Made by a program: the position numbers and the translations under genes
Notes under the pieces: model-generated
What the model was told of the DNA's origin: nothing
Databases searched by the model: none
The model's input: the letters and a program-made list of their open reading frames with translations, nothing else
Shown here: positions 22,612-35,666 of the stretch, one piece after another
How the letters are laid out: the number at the start of each line of letters is the position of its first letter
How positions within the stretch are numbered: position 1 is the first letter of the stretch
Origin: Polysphondylium violaceum
Taxonomy: Eukaryota > Evosea > Eumycetozoa > Dictyosteliales > Dictyosteliaceae
Assembly (NCBI GenBank): GCA_000277445.1
Contig: AJWJ01000099.1
Location: 1 to 57,345, forward strand
Reading direction: 5' to 3'
DNA length: 57,345 nucleotides

Positions 22612-24614
22612 TTATTTCTTCTTTTTGGTGACTTTTTCATCTTCTTTGTCGTCTCTGCTTCTCTTTTTATCTTTCTTTTCTTCTTTATCTTCTTTTTTGT
22701 CAGCTTTCTTTTCTTTCTTATCTTCTTTTTTGTCTTTCTTATCTTCTTTCTTTTCTTTCTTGTCTTCCTTCTTTTCTTTCTTATCTTCTTTCTTTTCTTT
22801 CTTGTCTTCTTTCTTGTCTTTTTTGTCTTCTTTCTTTTCAGCTTTATCTTCTTTCTTTTCCTTTTTGTCTTCCTTCTTTTCTTTCTTGTCTTCTTTCTTT
22901 TCAGCTTTGTCTTCTTTCTTTTCTTTCTTTTCTTCCTTCTTTTCCTTCTTGTCTTCTTTTTTGTCTTTCTTGTCTTCCTTTTTGTCTTTTTTGTCTTCTT
23001 TCTTGTCAGACTTTTTCTTTTCAGCAGCTTCCTTTTCTTTCTTTTCGGCGGCTTTCTTCTTTTCGGCGGCCTTTTTCTTTTCAGATTCGGATTCAGATTC
23101 ACTGCTGCTAGATTCAGATTCACTAGAGGATTCAACCTTTTTCTTTTTGTCGGCAACCTTCTTTTCCTTTTTAACGTCTTCCATTTCAACGTCCTTTTCT
23201 TGTTTCAAGGAGGATTCTTTGGTTTCCTTGGCAGCTGGAGTTCTAGAAGTGAGATTATTACCCTTGGTATGATCGTATTTAGGAATGGTAGTGGCTTTGG
23301 TTGGGGCAGCAGATTTACGGACTTCTCTGTTTTCCATTTGGGCAGCTCTTCTGTCGATTTGGCTCTTGTAGGCAATACCGTAAGAGGTGTCAGAGACTTC
23401 ACAGAGGGCATCAAATCTGGCAGAGAGGGCAGCTTTGGCAGCCAAGACACGAGACATCTTACCCTTGTTTTTGAGAGAAGCTTCACCAACAATCTTGGCG
23501 TTATAGATGAGACCATATTTTGGAGTGTTGTGTTTGGTCTTGATGGCTCTGAACAAGGCCTTTTCAGCACCGAGGATTTGAATGGTAGAGGCGGGGCATT
23601 TGGCCAAATTCATCAAGGAACCGGCACGACAGATCAAACGGGCACCGACGACTTCACCGACCAAGATGGTAAGATTTGGTGCGATGGCATTCATACGGTT
23701 CTTCAAGTATTCGGTGAGCTCGGTGTGGTACTCTTGGATGGAAAGGAATTGGTCACAGAGGGCAAAGATGTGTTCCAAATCTTCTTCAGAGATTTCAGTA
23801 CCCATAGAGATTTGAGAGGCTTCCTTGACCAACTCGACTTCGTGTTCTTCGAGGAACTCGCTGAAATCAGTGTCTACTGCATTCTTTCTGTTACCCATGG
23901 CTTTGATGGCTTTGGCGTATTGAGCTTGGCCAGAGATGATCTTGCCAAGTTCGGGGAAATGCCAGCCGTACCATTCACGAGCACGCATGGCATAGATGTT
24001 GATTTCGGTGGTCAAGTCATCTAACAAACTGATGGCTTGGACAATCATGGTATCAACCTTATCTGGAGAGAATCTGATCTTGTATCTAGAGTAACTGTGA
24101 GATAAACCAATAGACATACTGTTGAGATCGTGTTCGCTGGCAGAGATCAATGAAGTCAATTGACCACGAATACCTCTGATCAATTCATTGGTAGTATCGT
24201 CGCACAATACTTTAATGTTTAAGAGATCCTTGATGGCATTACCAAACTTGAGGTCTGAAACAACCAATTTATCTGATAATTTTTCATTGACAACATTCTT
24301 TGTTAAAAAGTTGTTTAATGAGTCTGGGACTTTGTTTTCTGCTAAAGCTGTAGCTGCTTCCAAGGCATCTAAAGTGCCATCGAATTTGTAAAATTTCTTT
24401 AAAGTAACTCTGTATTATTATTATTGTTGTTGTTGTTGTGATATTAGTATCTTGTACTTTAATATTTAACAACAGTAGACATGAGTACATACACTGAGGA
24501 AGCAGATTCTGGAGTAGCAAAATATTTGTTGATGTCTGAAGACTTTTTGAGTTTACCTTCGTCCAAGACTTTGAACAAAGCAAAACCAGCAGAGGTTTCA
24601 AATAATACTAACAT
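22612..24614 (-). CDS. nop58: Nucleolar protein 58 (box C/D snoRNP core protein)
   Basis: Two exons (24493-24614 and 22612-24409; intron donor GTATGT) give 639 residues. NOP58 pairs with NOP56, fibrillarin and the 15.5K protein in box C/D snoRNPs that guide 2'-O-methylation and rRNA processing in the nucleolus. The start MLVLFETSAGFALFKVLDE is the NOP5 N-terminal domain. A coiled-coil segment follows, then the Nop domain with IAPNLTILVGEVVGARLI, GSLMNLAKCPAS and QILGAEKALFRA. These match NOP58 better than NOP56. After about residue 430 the protein is an extremely repetitive Lys/Glu/Asp tail built of KKEDKK/KKDKKE-like units, ending VTKKKK. KKE/D tails are a known NOP58 feature; this one, at around 200 residues, is long. 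The repeats keep a spurious frame open on the other strand. Confidence 0.95.
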
Positions 24615-24891
24615 TTCTATTTATTGATTATAGGATATTTGCTTAGCAATTGATTGGCAAACAAATAAATGTATGTATATAGGCTGAGAAAGTGATATAT
24701 CTAAAAGAAAAAAAAAAAATCAAAAAAAAATCAAAAAAAAAAAAAGAAAACGCGAACGACATCGCCCACCGCCACTTTCGTAAAAAAAAAAATGAAAAAA
24801 AATGAAAAAAAAAAAGACGACAAAAAAATTTTACGCGAGAGCCGTCTCGTGGCTTTTTATAACGTTTTTTTTATGCCGGAGTTGGTTTGAT

Positions 24892-27800
24892 TTATTTAGC
24901 GCTGTCTAATTTGATTTGCATGTCTTTTTGGAACAATGCGTGTTTTCTCTTTTTGATGATATAGTAGGTGATGGAGATGCCAATCACAGCAGTAAAGGCC
25001 ACGGCACCAATCACTATGCCCGCGATTTGGGCGCCTGTGAGGCCCTTTTTGGTGGGGGAGCAGATTGAATCTGGTTTGTCAGAGGCGGGCTTGTTGTCGA
25101 TCAGAACGGAAAAGTCGGGATCGAGTGAAACGAATTTTCTAAAAAATGGAATGTTCATCGTTAGGTATTTTTGAGAGGTCGAGGTCGTTCGGATGAGTGA
25201 TGTGTCAGTGTAGACAGAGTCTAAAAATGAGTTGGTCACTTCTTTGATGGCGCCATCGATGATGCCTCTTTTAATGAATCTGCCATAGAGACTGTGGTTA
25301 TCGACTTGCAGTTGAACATATTCACCGTCCTCTGTCGAACCACTCTCGGTCGCAGAACACTCGCCACTGGAGGATTGCAAAGATGCAACCATGATCAGTT
25401 GGAGACTATTTAATTGGCTACTAAAGGCATAGGGATCCATGTCGATACGGTATTTGATACTGGATGGCTTCATGTCAATTATTTGATTAGCAAATGTGAT
25501 GTTTTCGTTCTTTGAAAACCACTCAATAGTGACATTGATTGTAAATTGGTGGCCATTGGTTTGGTTGAGTGTGGTGGTGTAGAAATAGGTGGGTTTGTCA
25601 GAAGTTGTAGTTATGTTTTTATAGATCCATTGGGTGAATTTATAACTATTGATTACAGTGTCTACATTGCTTAGTTCTCTAATAGAGTCAAATGTGATCA
25701 ATGATTTATAGTTGATATTGGTGCCATTGTCAATCACTGTATTGTTGGTATTTGGTTTTTCTGGATCAACTGGAGGTTCTGGGATAATAATTACCTCGGA
25801 TGAACAGTCCAATGTTACATAGGGTGATCTACATACACAAAATCCATTTATACAACTACCTCTATTACTACATTCAAATGGATTACCAGGACATTTGGTC
25901 ACTGGTGTTTGGGTGGGTGGCGAATAGGATGATGAAGATGTCGATGGTGAATGAGAAGAGGAAGAACTATGAGAGCTTGATGATGAACTAGGTTCAGATG
26001 AAAAAACATCAATGGTAAAAATATTTGATTTAAGGCCACCTTTAGTAATTCTAACATTAAATGGTTCAAAGGTCGGTCCTTTTGGAAATATTAATGCTCT
26101 ATTGGTAATAAAACTAAAATTATTAAGTGTCCAATCATTTGTGTCATTTCTACTTGTGATTTCCAAAGTTGAGCTTGTACTATCTATACCAAAATTATAT
26201 CCCATCAAAGTAACTACACCACCCATTGAGTCGAGTTTAGAGGACTGAGAATTGATCTGTGGAGTAAATGTAGTAAAGGTTTGAATCTTGTTTGTGTAGC
26301 CTGCTAGATAAAGTTGAGAGGAAGAGTATCCTGCAAAGTTCATTTGGTTATCAATGATACCGTAGATTGAAAAGAATACACCTCTAGATAACCCAAATCC
26401 ATAGGGAAGTTGGATGTATGCTCTGTATTTATAGAGAACTGGATCTAAAACTTCAGTCTTTCCAGAAATAATGGATTTGAGGTTAAATTCTTCTGCATAC
26501 ACAGTAGGTGGGTGTCTTTGAATATCGATACCAGATCCTAGCACTTGATCTTTTGTTTGGAATTCAATGATTACAGTTCTATTTTGGAGTGAAACATCGA
26601 TGGGTTCATTGTTTAGTATGTTAAAGTTTATCAATTCTGGTGCAATGGAATCGGAAAGAGCGTTGCAAGTAACATCCAATTTCAAATTTTTAGTCTCGTC
26701 AAAGAATGGATTCATAAATGGGGCGTAGAATGAACTGATGACATACGATGTATCCATTAATTTCATGTCCTTTACATAGTAGGACTGAGACTTACAATAG
26801 TTGTGAATCTTAGGGTAGAATAAATAATAGTCTAAATACTTGTTTTTGCCAGCTGGTGTGAATGTATAGTTAAAGCCAACAGGATCCAAATCACTTGCAA
26901 TCCAAAGTGAACCATTCAACAAACCATTGATGGGATCAGAAATTGTAATGTTAAACATTAGCTCTGTATATCCATCCAAGAGTGTGATTTCAATAGGTCC
27001 ATTGGTTTTTAATTCCATTACGATTGGTCCCATTTCATCGGCATTGTTTGAAAAAACACTAAGGGGTTGCCCAAGGCCAATTTCTTTGATCAAAGCACTG
27101 TTGAATTCAAAGTTGAAAATACCTTGGACCGAAAAATATAGGTTTCCAGTTGACAATCTTGGCATAAGAGTTATTTCAAATATATAGAGCTTTTTTACTG
27201 GATCATAGTAGGCAGGGAATCTTTGATCCTCAGTGACTCCTTTGTTTTCAATAACAATCGCAAGAGCATTTCCAGTAGTTTCTGTGCTTTCAAGATATAC
27301 TTCTGTTTTAAATGGTTGATCTATATCAAGATTGATATTATTATCTTTATATGAAAATGACTTTATACTGGCTAATGTAATAGTGTTGACAGCTGGTGTT
27401 GGAGTATATGTAGAAGAACGACCATTATTACTCAAAATGATCAGAGATGTCAGGTCAAATTGGGTGGAAAACTCTAATGTTGATGACTTATAGTCGCCAC
27501 TAACTAGAGAATCAAAATTAGCATAGGTAATGGCAGATATTCCTACGTTTGATATAACTCTACTAATACCCTCTACTGCTTCTGCAGTCACAATACGATA
27601 GATTCTGGTACTGCCAATAGCAGTTATAAAAGTGCAAGATGAAGTGATTGGATCACCTGTGTCTAAGTTTTGCAAAGAATGAATATTAGTATCACAAAGA
27701 GACGAGCATGTGCTTCAATATAGAGTTTACTTACAAGATGTACCAGTAGGAAAGCTTTTAATTATAACTGTACCACCAGTAGAGACCACGTAGTTTGTAG

Positions 27801-28911
27801 ATTCACTAAAGGCTGGTGATAATATATAAGATATTTGCATTTGATAAGTTGATGCAAGAGATCCAGATTTAAAACCATATGGGAATATCGCCATTCTATA
27901 AGAGTAGCCTACACCTCTGTTTGTTCTGATATAATGGGTTTGGTCAATTCTATTAGTAGCAGTATCATATTTAACATTAAAATACAAGATATCAGTTCCA
28001 TCTGGAATATAATCTGAATTTGAATCTGTGTAAACGATTCCTGGTAAACCTAGAGGTGTTTTTATATTAGTATTCTCATCATTCTTGAGTGTAAATATTG
28101 ACTTACTTGGAAGTTCTTGGGTAAATTGTTTTAATGAGGTGAGATAATAATCTGTCCCAACAGAATAAACGTTTGCAGTAAAATTGGTCACTGGTAAATT
28201 TACACCTTTTTGGTTGTTAAATATAGTTGAGCTACCATTGACAGAGTTTCCTTGTGTGATTTTGGGTCTATAGATATATGAAGTAGATCTTTGTATAAGG
28301 ATATCTGATCCCCAGTTTTTGAAATTTAATGTAATTGCACCATAGCTCACACTATTTCCAGTTGTTACGGAAAAGCTTGTATCAACATTTTGTACTAAAC
28401 CAATTTTCCAGTTATCAGATATTAGGAAAATAAATTTCATTTACACCAAAAGTTGATTATTCAATATACACTTACCATTGGAGTAATTTGTAAGAACGTT
28501 GATGGGGAGTGCGAGGGTGGTGTTGTATTTATAGACAAGTGGAATTGGTTTGTTTATCTTTTCTGTTACAACTATAAAGGAAATACTTATACGACATCCC
28601 CCGCTGACTGAAAAATATGTGCTCAAGAACCAAGTAGAGTCTGTGATGGAAAACTGGCCGCAGTTGGCATTACTAAGAAATACACCATTTTTAGGTTTGG
28701 CATAATAGGTTCCAACTGTAAAATAAGCATTGGGTAACTCTAAGTATCCAGTAGGTTCAAACTCAGGTACCAATTGACCATTTACTACAATACTATTATT
28801 AACTATATCTAAATAAACATTTTAGTATTTTTGATTATACCCGCACAACAAAAGGGGGTGGTAGTTACATATGCATAGCAAGATAAATAAAAAATAGATA
28901 AACCTGTTCAT
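24892..28911 (-). CDS. ComC-like EGF-module transmembrane protein
   Basis: Four exons (28869-28911, 28476-28808, 27735-28394, 24892-27656) join in frame to 1266 residues. The exon 4 acceptor could also be six bases earlier, at 27662. The signal peptide is MNRFIYFLFILLCI. A beta-rich ectodomain leads to an IPT/E-set-like part (GGVVTLMGYNFGI), a Ser/Pro-rich linker and one EGF module (CSNRGSCINGFCVC). A ComC-type C-terminal domain follows, with SLYGRFIKRGIIDG and DPDFSVLID, which recur almost unchanged in the relative at 14.2-19.3 kb. A membrane helix (IAGIVIGAVAFTAVIGISI) and a basic tail (IIKKRKHALFQKD) end the protein. It is probably a plasma-membrane adhesion or signalling receptor. One EGF and one C-terminal domain here, against two of each in the relative, points to module duplication. 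Confidence 0.85.
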
Positions 28912-29193
28912 TCTGAAACCGTGGGGAAAATGAATTTTTTCAAATGCAAAGTGGCACTTTGTGCAGGGTGTCTGTTTTTTAAAATTTTCGGTAATTTGGG
29001 ATTTTTGTCATATTCGAAAAATATCAGATATTTTTGGGTTGTTTACACGTATAACCCAGTGATCAATTCAAATAAAATGATATAAAATAAAATAAAAAAA
29101 AAAAATATTTGATGTAATTTTAATTCTGGTGAATAAACAAACAATGGATTTATATATGTCTCTGTATTTTTTATTTTTTTTTATTTATTTTCC

Positions 29194-32100
29194 TTAGTGA
29201 TATATGTTGTTGAGGTTGTTGAGGCTGTTAATATTGTTGTTGTTTGAGTGCAAATGGTTACCAATCACATTGTTGAATGATGATGTTGATGATGAAGAGT
29301 TGGATGACATTTGGTGACCAAATGTGGTTGGTAAAAGGGAGAATCCACCATAAGCAGATTGATCAAATAAACTAGCAGTCGATGGAATACTATTACTATT
29401 ACTATTTACAAAATTGTTGGTGTTGTTGATGTTGTTTGATGATAAAGGTGGAAGTAATGGATTACTATTGTTGTTATTGTTATTATTATTGTTGGAGCTC
29501 AAAGGTTGAGAAATGGATGATAACAAATTACCAACACTGCCAAAACTGTGGAAAAATGGATTTCTTGGCGAGAGTTGAGGTGGATTGTCTACGCCAAAAG
29601 CAGAGTTTTGGTAAATGGGTGGAAAAGCAGAGAATGCAGTGTTGTTGGGAGACATGGGTGGGAAGAATGACGAGGCCGATTGAGTAGGGCTGGTGTTGGA
29701 TGGGATGGTGCCTACGGCAGATTGATGATGGTGGTGTTGTTGTTGGTCAAAACTGCTCTTGATGATATCCAAAGACGAGTTGCAAAATGATGATAAATCG
29801 TGTTTGATAGTCTCACCCATACGAAGAGACTCGAGTGGTGTGGGTTTGGAGAAAAAGAGATCATCATCGTCGTCTGCTTCAGAAGAGATACCCAATAGTT
29901 TGCTTGGTACAGAATCAGAAATGGATATACCGTTGAATTGAAGAATACTGTCAATGTCATCGTCATTGTTACCATCAACACTAGTCAAAAGTTGAGAGTT
30001 GGAAATAGTATTATTATTATTTCTTCCGATTCTAGAGTCTATGGTAGATTGAGATGAATATAAATTATTTCCAAACAAACTAGATGGTTGATGATTATAT
30101 GCTGATGATTGTTGTGGTTGTGGTGTTTGTTTTGGTATATTCATTGTGTTGGGTTGATATGTTTGATTCTTTAAATTAAAGTTACCATTACTATTAATTA
30201 TATGTTGTTGATGTTGATGGAGTTGATGGATTTGGTTTTGATTTTGATTTTGATGGTGCTGTTGATGTTGTTGATGTTGGTGGTGTTGGTGTTGGTGTTG
30301 ATGTTGTTGATATTGATGTGGAACATGAGGTATATGGCTTTGTTGAGTGAAGTTTGGTTTCTCAATAACATTTTGATATGCATTCATTAGATTCATATTT
30401 ATAGTATTGTTATTGTTATTGTTATTGTTATTATTATTATTATTGTTGTTGTGATTGTTGCTATTGGTGCTATTATGATGCATATTATTGTTGTTATTAT
30501 TCACAATGTTTCCATTTGTTGGATGATTTCTTAATGCAAAAGGAGCAGCAGAGGGATTAAGTGCTCTTTGAGAAGAAGGAACAAAGTTTGGAGAAGTTGG
30601 ACTCAATGTAGACATTTTGGGAGAGGTGTGTAGTTTAATTGGAGTACTATATTGTGATGGTGCTTGTTGTGGTTGAGATTGAGATAGAGAGGGTGGAGGG
30701 GGAGATTTTGGTACCACAACATGATCAGCACTTGATGAATGTTCAACTTCATTAACAACAGTGTTTGGAAAAGCTTGTGATGCATTCATTACAGGCACTG
30801 ATCCATTTGATGTTCTAATATTTGATTTCACATCAATAGATGTTTGAGGTGTTGCATTAGTATTACTACTGTTGTTGTTAGAGCTAGTTACTACTACTGG
30901 AGGTGGGGTAGTAGATGTATGACTTGTATTACTAGTAGTAGAGGTAGTGTTTGTATGATTAGGAGTAGTGGTGGTAGTAGTACTATTGTTATTGCTATTG
31001 TTACTACTATGACTATTACTACTACGAACAATATCAGGTAAAACAGTGACTCTTGGTTGATTAGATTTCTTTAAAGCAGTTGTTTCTTTTTTGTTTCTTT
31101 CCAATCTTTTCTGTTGTTTCTTTAGCTCATTCTCTCTCTTTATCTCTTCTTGCTTTTTAATTAAATCCAATTTATCTTTATCACGTATTTTTTGCTGTTC
31201 TAATCTCTCTTGCTTTAATCTGTTTTCTTCTTCGAGCTTTTTAAGATTCTTTTCCTCTTTACGTTTTTGTTTTTCCTTTCTCTTTTCCTCTTGAATTAAA
31301 AGATCCTCTTGTTTCTTTCTCTCTGTCTCCTCTTCAATTTGCTTTTGTTTTCTCTCTTTTTCTTCCTTTTCCTTTTTCTTTAATTCCTTTTGTCTCTCTC
31401 TCTTTTCCTTTTTGTTTTTCAACTTTTGTTCTCTTGCTTGTTTCTCTTTCTTTTCATTCAACTCTTCTTCCTCTAAGAGGTGTCTTTGTTTTTCCAATAC
31501 CAGCTTTTCTCTGTAAGGTGTATTGTGTATATGAGATTAGTACAGATAAACAGCAGTAGTAGGAATAATATACATACCTATAGGCAGTTAAAACTCTTTG
31601 CTCAAACATTTTAGATGCAAAGACTTGGAACATCTTTCTACCTTCTTCCATCTGTCTTTCATCTTCTTCTTCATCGACATCATCGTCTTCATCTTCTTCG
31701 TCTTCATCGTCATCGTCATCATAGTCTTCATCATCTTCCTCTTCGTCATCGTCGTCATCATACTCGACGTCTTCATCATCTTCGTCATCATCTTGTTCTT
31801 CATCATCTGCTTCATCTTCATCTGAATAAGAGGACGAGTATTCGACAATCAGGTCATCGTCATCAATGCCGGCATGATGATGATGGTGGTGATGGTGATG
31901 GTGATGATGATGGTGGTCAACTGTTTCTCCGTCTCCACCACTATTGATTTCATCATCTTCATCATCTTCCTCGTCGTCTTCGTCTTCCTCTTCTTCATCT
32001 TCATACTCTTCTTCATTGTCATCGCCGCCGCCGTCGTGATGTGCATAGCAAACATCGCCATAGGCTTGGAAATTGGCTTGCTCTAGCAATAGTTTCTTTT

Positions 32101-34744
32101 GGAGATAATCAATCTTTATCGAGTTTTCTTGTTCCAACTGTTCAAGTTGTTGCTGTTGTTGCTGATAGATATGGTAGATATATTGTTGAATAATGTATTT
32201 TCTACTTTGCTTTAATACTTCATTCTCTTCATGGTGATGATGGTGGTTGTGATTATTATGATTATGACTATGACTATTATGATTATTAAAATGATGTTGT
32301 TGTTGTTGTTGTTGTTGGTGATGTCCATTTCTAGTTGAAGAGTTGAAACTAATATGATGGTGACTAAAATGTTGTTGTTGTTGTTGATTATGAACACGAT
32401 GACGTTGTTGTGGTTGTGGCTGTGGTTGGTGATGATGGTGATGGTGATGATGTTGATGATGTTGTTGCTGTTGGTTTAAACAAGGCTGCTGGTGTTCTGC
32501 ACTTAAAATTTGATAATTTTCATCATCTACTTCTTCTTCATCATCTTGTTCATCATCTTCCTCTTCATCGTCTTCTTCGTCTTCCTCGTCCTCATCTTGT
32601 TCTTCACTTTCATCATCTTTAATCTCCTCTCCACCATGCCCAAGACAAGCTTCGGTGCAATCATGTTGATGCTGTTGTAGAAATTCCCTCTCCCATTCAA
32701 ATCCATATCGATCAGCATTAGTAGTTGATGATGATGATGATGTGACTGTTGTTGTGGTTGTTGAGGAAGAAGAAGGAGAATTGATTGCCTTTAATCTATT
32801 CTCATTCTCTCTCATCTTTTGGGCTTTACGAAGTGATTTCTGAAAACTTTGGAGTTCATTGATGGTGGCAGAGATATCTGTAAGATCCACAACGGTGCCA
32901 TTTTCAACAGAGATATCTTGAAGGGCACAATGAAAACGAACAGTATCGGGTAAATCTGATACTGTCTTTTCCAACTTTTCCATAATATTCATAAATCTTT
33001 GACTACTCTTTGAAAATGTATGATAGGTACCATTGTTAGAGTTGGTAGTGGTATTGTTGCTACTAGCATTAATAGTGATAACATTACTATTATTGCTATT
33101 ATTACTATTACCATTATTATTATTACTATTACTATTATTATTATTAGCAATATTAATACTCTTATTACTACTGATATTAATACTAAAGCCTCCATTGCTT
33201 TCTTTAATACTATTGGTATAATGACTAAGACTATTGGTGCTGGTAATTAATTGATTCTTTAGTTTTGTGTATAGTTGTTGTTGTTTAATATAATGTTGAT
33301 TCAAGTAATTGAGATCTTCAGATGCTAATGAATTGTTGGTATTATTATTATTCATATCATTATTATCATTGGTATTATCATTAGTACTGTTATTGTTATT
33401 ATTATTAGCATCATTGCTAGTATTGCTTTCAACAATAACAACCCTATTGGGTCTTTGTTCTGTTATAGTAGCGCTGCTGTTGTTATTACCATTATTACCA
33501 TTATTGCCATTGTTATTATAATGATGAACATATTTTATAGGTGTATGATCATGTGCTTTACTTCTAGGTACTTTCCTTGATGATGTCACCGACGACGATG
33601 TTACGGTACTATTGCCGCCAAACTTTACGGTTTGTGTTGATTGTGCTTGTGGGTTTTGGTAAAGATGCTGTGCTTGTTGAAGCATTTGTTGATGAGATTG
33701 ATATTTGGGTACTGGCTTACTCTTTTCTGGGGCTGGTTGTTGTGGTTGTGGTTGTGGATTACTATTGCCACTAAGAGCACCAGTAATAAGACTACTAAAA
33801 CTACCACCAAGATTGGGTGGGTCAACTTGAGATAATCGTTCAGCCATGTTATCATAGTACGAGTCATAGATCATTTCCAATTCTTCTTCAATGACGGTTC
33901 TTCGACGACCACAAACATTGCATGAGCAGGTGTGTCTTTGTTGATCCTTCATCTTTTTCAACAATGATTCCTTTTCAGACCGAACCAACTCTTTTCGTTC
34001 CTCTTCACTAAGAGTCATCCAAAATTCTTTAATCAGTTGCTTGTCAACATCTGTTGTCTCTGTTTTCCATATACTCGAGTTGGAGTAGTTGCCAAAGCTG
34101 TTGAAATTAAAGTTGTTGCTCATAGCCATGTTGTTGTTATTGTTGTTGTTGCTGTTATAGATGATGTTCTTTTTAAGATTACTAGGTTTACCCATACCAC
34201 TGCCACCTCTAGGATTGATATTGATGTTGTTGCTGTTGCTGCCAGGATACATCATCTTGGATGATTGGAATGGTGGTGGTAGGGAATTGGATACAGCCGA
34301 GCGAGCTGGTGGTGGGGGAAGAGTAGAAGCTGTAGGACTAGTGGTGGCTGTTGTGGGTGGAGTTGTGGCTGAGCCACTGGTGCTCTTCTTCTTCTTTTTC
34401 TTTTTCTTTTTCTTCTTGCTCTGTTCGTCAACATTGTTGTTTGTCGCAGAATTGACAGCTTGTTGTTGAGGTGTGCTAGTTGTAGGTGTAGAGGTTGTTG
34501 ATAAAGAATCACTGGTGGTGTCAGGCACCTGGTTATTAAATGATGTGTCGTCATCTTCGTCCAAGAGACTGTTGCTGCTGGTCAGTGATGAACATGATTT
34601 GGAGTTCAAGGGCACTCTGTCCAACAAAGATGAGCTCTTGGCGATCTCTTGCCAAGTGGGCTGTTGTTTATCATTATTCAGACTAGTGTTGCTCTGGTCT
34701 GGGTGTTGTGACGATACTGTTGTCTCTTCAACCTTATCTGTCAT
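29194..34744 (-). CDS. nst1: NST1-like protein, very long and low-complexity rich
   Basis: Two exons (31578-34744 and 29194-31510; donor GTATGT, acceptor TTACAG) give 1827 residues. At residues ~235-305 is the conserved NST1 core: EFWMTLSEEERKELVRSEKE, LLKKMKDQQRHTCSCNVCG and RRRTVIEEELEMIYD. NST1 is a fungal stress-response protein linked to salt tolerance and mRNA-processing factors. The Cys pair in CSCNVCG may bind metal. A poly-Lys run lies near residue 110. The middle has extreme poly-Asp/Glu and poly-His runs, then a long charged coiled coil (~1060-1210, KEKQAREQKLKNKKEK) just after the exon junction, as in fungal NST1. The rest is Asn/Ser/Gln-rich and probably disordered. Start codon chosen as the first ATG of the frame. 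The gene name is by family resemblance. Confidence 0.8.
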
Positions 34745-35198
34745 CTCTATCTGTATGTATCTCTATCTCTATCTCTATCTATGTCTATACAGAGTAGATG
34801 TACTATTTGTATGTAGTGTGTGTATATTTGGGGCACTATCTATATCGTGGTAGACGTAAAACTATAAATGGGTGAGTGTCTGATATAGGGATGGGTATAG
34901 GTTTCTAAATAAAGATATATACTTTAATTACTATGGTTGGGATTGATGAATGAATGAGTGTGCTGTGCCTGTATTTCTTCTACTTCTACTTCTACTTCTA
35001 CTATTATTACTATTAAAATATTGTTTTGATAAAGAAAGTATGTAAATAAAATAAGTGAGTGTGGGGGGTGTGGTGAGAAGGGGGTGGCTATTGAGGGAGG
35101 GATACACACACAAAATGATTTAATTTGTGAATACAACACTCCAATAATGTGGTTAGAGTTGTGGGGGTTCTTTGTATGAAAGGTGATGGGGGTGGGTG

Positions 35199-35236
<38 letters not shown>

Positions 35237-35666
35237 TTTTAAATATTTTTTTTCATTTTTTTTATTTTTCATTTATCTTTGGAGATCTGATTCATTTTCA
35301 AACAATGTATATTGGATCTCATCCCCCACACAGGTCTTTTTTCATTTCACCACTCTATCCATTTGAATTTTTGTTTTTTTAGTGCCAACACACATTTTCA
35401 CACATACTTTCCCACACCACATTACTATAACAGGCACCCTACTCTAATAATGGAATAAAGAAACATATTTGTAGCAGAAAACAACACTTTCCAAATGACT
35501 GGATCACCTTTATTTGTACATCGATTGAGTGCGCAAACACACCCCACACTCATATGAAATTAATTTATTTTTTTTTGATTTTTTTTGAAATGAGAAAAAA
35601 TGCAAAAGCGAAGAGGCCGAGGCCACATATCGTGTTTTTTTGCGTCGTGGACATCAGATTAATTTA
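34745..35666. promoter_or_regulatory. Divergent intergenic region between NST1-like and mitochondrial AsnRS genes
   Basis: This 922-base gap separates two outward-facing start codons. Next to the NST1-like start are imperfect ATCTCT/ATCTGT repeats (34745-34790). A TTCTAC hexamer repeat lies at about 34976-35001 and a long T-run at 35203-35234. Short open frames here are low complexity and unsupported. Confidence 0.5.
35203..35234. repeat. 32-base T homopolymer
   Basis: An uninterrupted run of 32 T in the divergent intergenic region, continued by a further T-rich stretch to about 35275. Its true length is likely variable and hard to sequence. Confidence 0.9.

Noticed and set aside
22625-24024. 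Plus-strand frames of 215 and 274 codons opposite NOP58
   Set aside because: They are shadows of the NOP58 coding sequence. The first is a Phe/Ser/Leu repeat caused by the Lys/Glu tail.
24836-24849. Small CGAGA/TCTCG hairpin between NOP58 and the third ComC-like gene
   Set aside because: A five-base stem is too short to mean anything by itself in this amount of sequence.
31588-34264. Many 60-110 codon poly-His, poly-Leu or poly-Met frames
   Set aside because: Out-of-frame readings of the trinucleotide repeats in the NST1-like gene.
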